A stretch of 64,000 nt of DNA from Jannaschia sp. M317 (GTDB lineage Bacteria > Pseudomonadota > Alphaproteobacteria > Rhodobacterales > Rhodobacteraceae): contig NZ_CP081156.1 of assembly GCF_025141175.1 (NCBI RefSeq), positions 40,828 to 104,827 of the forward strand, written 5' to 3'. Made by a program: the position numbers and the translations under genes. Under the pieces are notes generated by a model, which was not told the DNA's origin, made no database searches, and saw only the letters and a program-made list of their open reading frames with translations. This document shows, piece after piece, positions 63,077 to 64,000 of this stretch. How positions within the stretch are numbered: the first letter of the stretch is position 1; the number at the start of each line of letters is the position of its first letter.

Positions 63077-64000
63077 ATGGCACATGTCTTCGACTATTCG
63101 GCCAGCCCGCACAACGTGGAGGCACCCTTCGGCCTGTACCTGAGACTGGACGACTTCGCTCTGTTCTCGGGCGGCGTTCTGGTGTCGCAGGCCTTTGGCG
63201 CGCGCGGATACGTCAGCGACACGGTCACGGTCAGCACCCAATACCACAACGGCCAAGACACGACCGCCACCGCCACCGTCGGCGTCGATGCGGATGGCAC
63301 CGTGGAGGAGATGGGAGCGCGGCCCCTGTTCCCCTCCGCATTCGGCTCCGACATCCTGGCCCACGGCGCACCGGGCTTCGCCACCGCCCTGGGTCAGTTC
63401 GGCTATGCTGGCTTCAACGATCACAACGTGACCGGCAGATATGTGACGGTGAACGGGGTCGCCGCGCCCACGCCATCCTTGAACCTGCCAGATACGGCGG
63501 TGCCCCTGGCCAGGCTCCCCGCCGCCATCGATGCCGCCGTGGCGGACACCCGCGAGAACCTGCGCGACGACATCGAGGCGATCCTGGACACCAGGCTAGA
63601 TGAGATTTCCTCCATCAGCTCCGTCTACTGGAGGTCGGCCGAAACCCGCGTGAACCCGGACCAAGTCCTGACCTATCGCCCCGATGCGGCCACCGACCTC
63701 CGGCTGGGCGATCTGATCGACCCGGGGGGCGCAGAGACGTCGGATTGGGATCCGTTCACCACGGCCCACACGCCCCTCGTCTCTGCCTTCGAGGGCGAGG
63801 ATGTCACCTTCCTGCTGACGCACACCGATGACCACGTGTTTGCGCGGGAATTCGCCAGCGACAGCTTCGTCCTGCAGGCCGGGAGCGGGAACGACTATGT
63901 CGCCCTCGAACTCCAGGCGCTGGCCACGCCGTCTGTCCGCTTCAACTCTGCCCGTTCCATCGACATCCATGGCGATGCGGGCGACGACCGCATCGAACTT
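63077..64000 (+). CDS. RTX protein, N-terminal part only (window edge)
   Basis: The frame is open from ATG 63077 to the end of the window (308 codons); the C-terminus is outside. The start reads MAHVFDYSASPHNVEAPFG. Residues 1-140 are beta-rich (LYLRLDDFALFSGG, YVSDTVTVSTQYHNG), about 150-185 are helical (LPAAIDAAVADTRENLRDDI), and more strands follow (DVTFLLTHTDDHVFAREF). The last residues IHGDAGDDRIEL are the first Ca-binding nonapeptide, so this is an RTX protein. I do not recognise the head. The ribosome binding site is weak (GGGGCC 6-11 bp upstream). Confidence 0.75.
   Translation, partial: MAHVFDYSASPHNVEAPFGLYLRLDDFALFSGGVLVSQAFGARGYVSDTVTVSTQYHNGQDTTATATVGVDADGTVEEMGARPLFPSAFGSDILAHGAPGFATALGQFGYAGFNDHNVTGRYVTVNGVAAPTPSLNLPDTAVPLARLPAAIDAAVADTRENLRDDIEAILDTRLDEISSISSVYWRSAETRVNPDQVLTYRPDAATDLRLGDLIDPGGAETSDWDPFTTAHTPLVSAFEGEDVTFLLTHTDDHVFAREFASDSFVLQAGSGNDYVALELQALATPSVRFNSARSIDIHGDAGDDRIEL

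Noticed and set aside
22067..64000. Polymorphic toxin/immunity locus in the classical sense
   Set aside because: No small immunity genes follow the RTX genes, variability is at the N-terminus and the conserved part is at the C-terminus, the reverse of classical polymorphic toxins.
1..64000. Insertion sequences, transposases, integrases, tRNA or rRNA genes
   Set aside because: I looked for transposase or integrase motifs and tRNA-like cloverleafs and found none I could support.

Overview
The window reads as part of a large extrachromosomal replicon of a marine Rhodobacteraceae (Roseobacter-group) alphaproteobacterium. The evidence is the uniformly high G+C, the RPA-family plasmid initiator RepA transcribed divergently from parAB, and the pairing of that replicon type with a dTDP-L-rhamnose operon. 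That pairing is known from roseobacter 'biofilm plasmids'. I saw no rRNA, tRNA, insertion sequence or CRISPR array.

Layout. (1) 1-4.2 kb: surface polysaccharide export, with a truncated sulfotransferase-like gene, kpsM, kpsE (start problematic), kpsT and a methyltransferase-like gene. (2) 4.4-7.4 kb: a 980-aa methyltransferase-like/coiled-coil protein with 105-bp tandem repeats. (3) 7.4-12.1 kb, leftward: rfbC-rfbB-rfbD-rfbA-ugd, making dTDP-L-rhamnose and UDP-glucuronate. (4) 12.1-17.5 kb: a DUF2793 protein, repA, an iteron-bearing origin region, parA, parB and three candidate parS palindromes, one of them inside rfbD. (5) 17.5-21.9 kb: a secreted protein of unknown function, a second sulfotransferase-like gene and a RgpF/WbsX-type rhamnan synthesis protein. 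(6) 22-64 kb: an array of 18 RTX (hemolysin-type Ca-binding) genes, interrupted by one phosphohexomutase gene. Twelve of the first thirteen point left and one right; the genes after 56.5 kb point right.

The RTX array is the striking part. At least 14 genes end in the same roughly 180-aa C-terminal module: RTX repeats, then a non-repeat domain with the core [19 protein letters not shown], then a hydrophobic end, mostly FDLTA or FDLLA. Their N-termini are unrelated: BspA-like repeats, five Calx-beta domains, a serralysin M10 metalloprotease, a CAP domain, a nidogen-like (NIDO) domain, propeller-like repeats, Ig-like repeats and several unrecognised modules. Tails of different genes share blocks identical at every base (210 bp and 185 bp by eye), which suggests ongoing gene conversion. 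No type I secretion ABC transporter or adaptor gene lies in the window, so export must be in trans. I infer a 'many heads, one tail' secretome carried with the machinery for a rhamnose-rich, possibly sulfated surface polysaccharide.

Limits: everything was read by eye. Domain names rest on motif recognition, and identities are by-eye comparisons. One RTX gene (30378-32203) has a frameshift, and kpsE has an in-frame TGA directly after its only upstream ATG; either could be a real mutation or a sequencing error.
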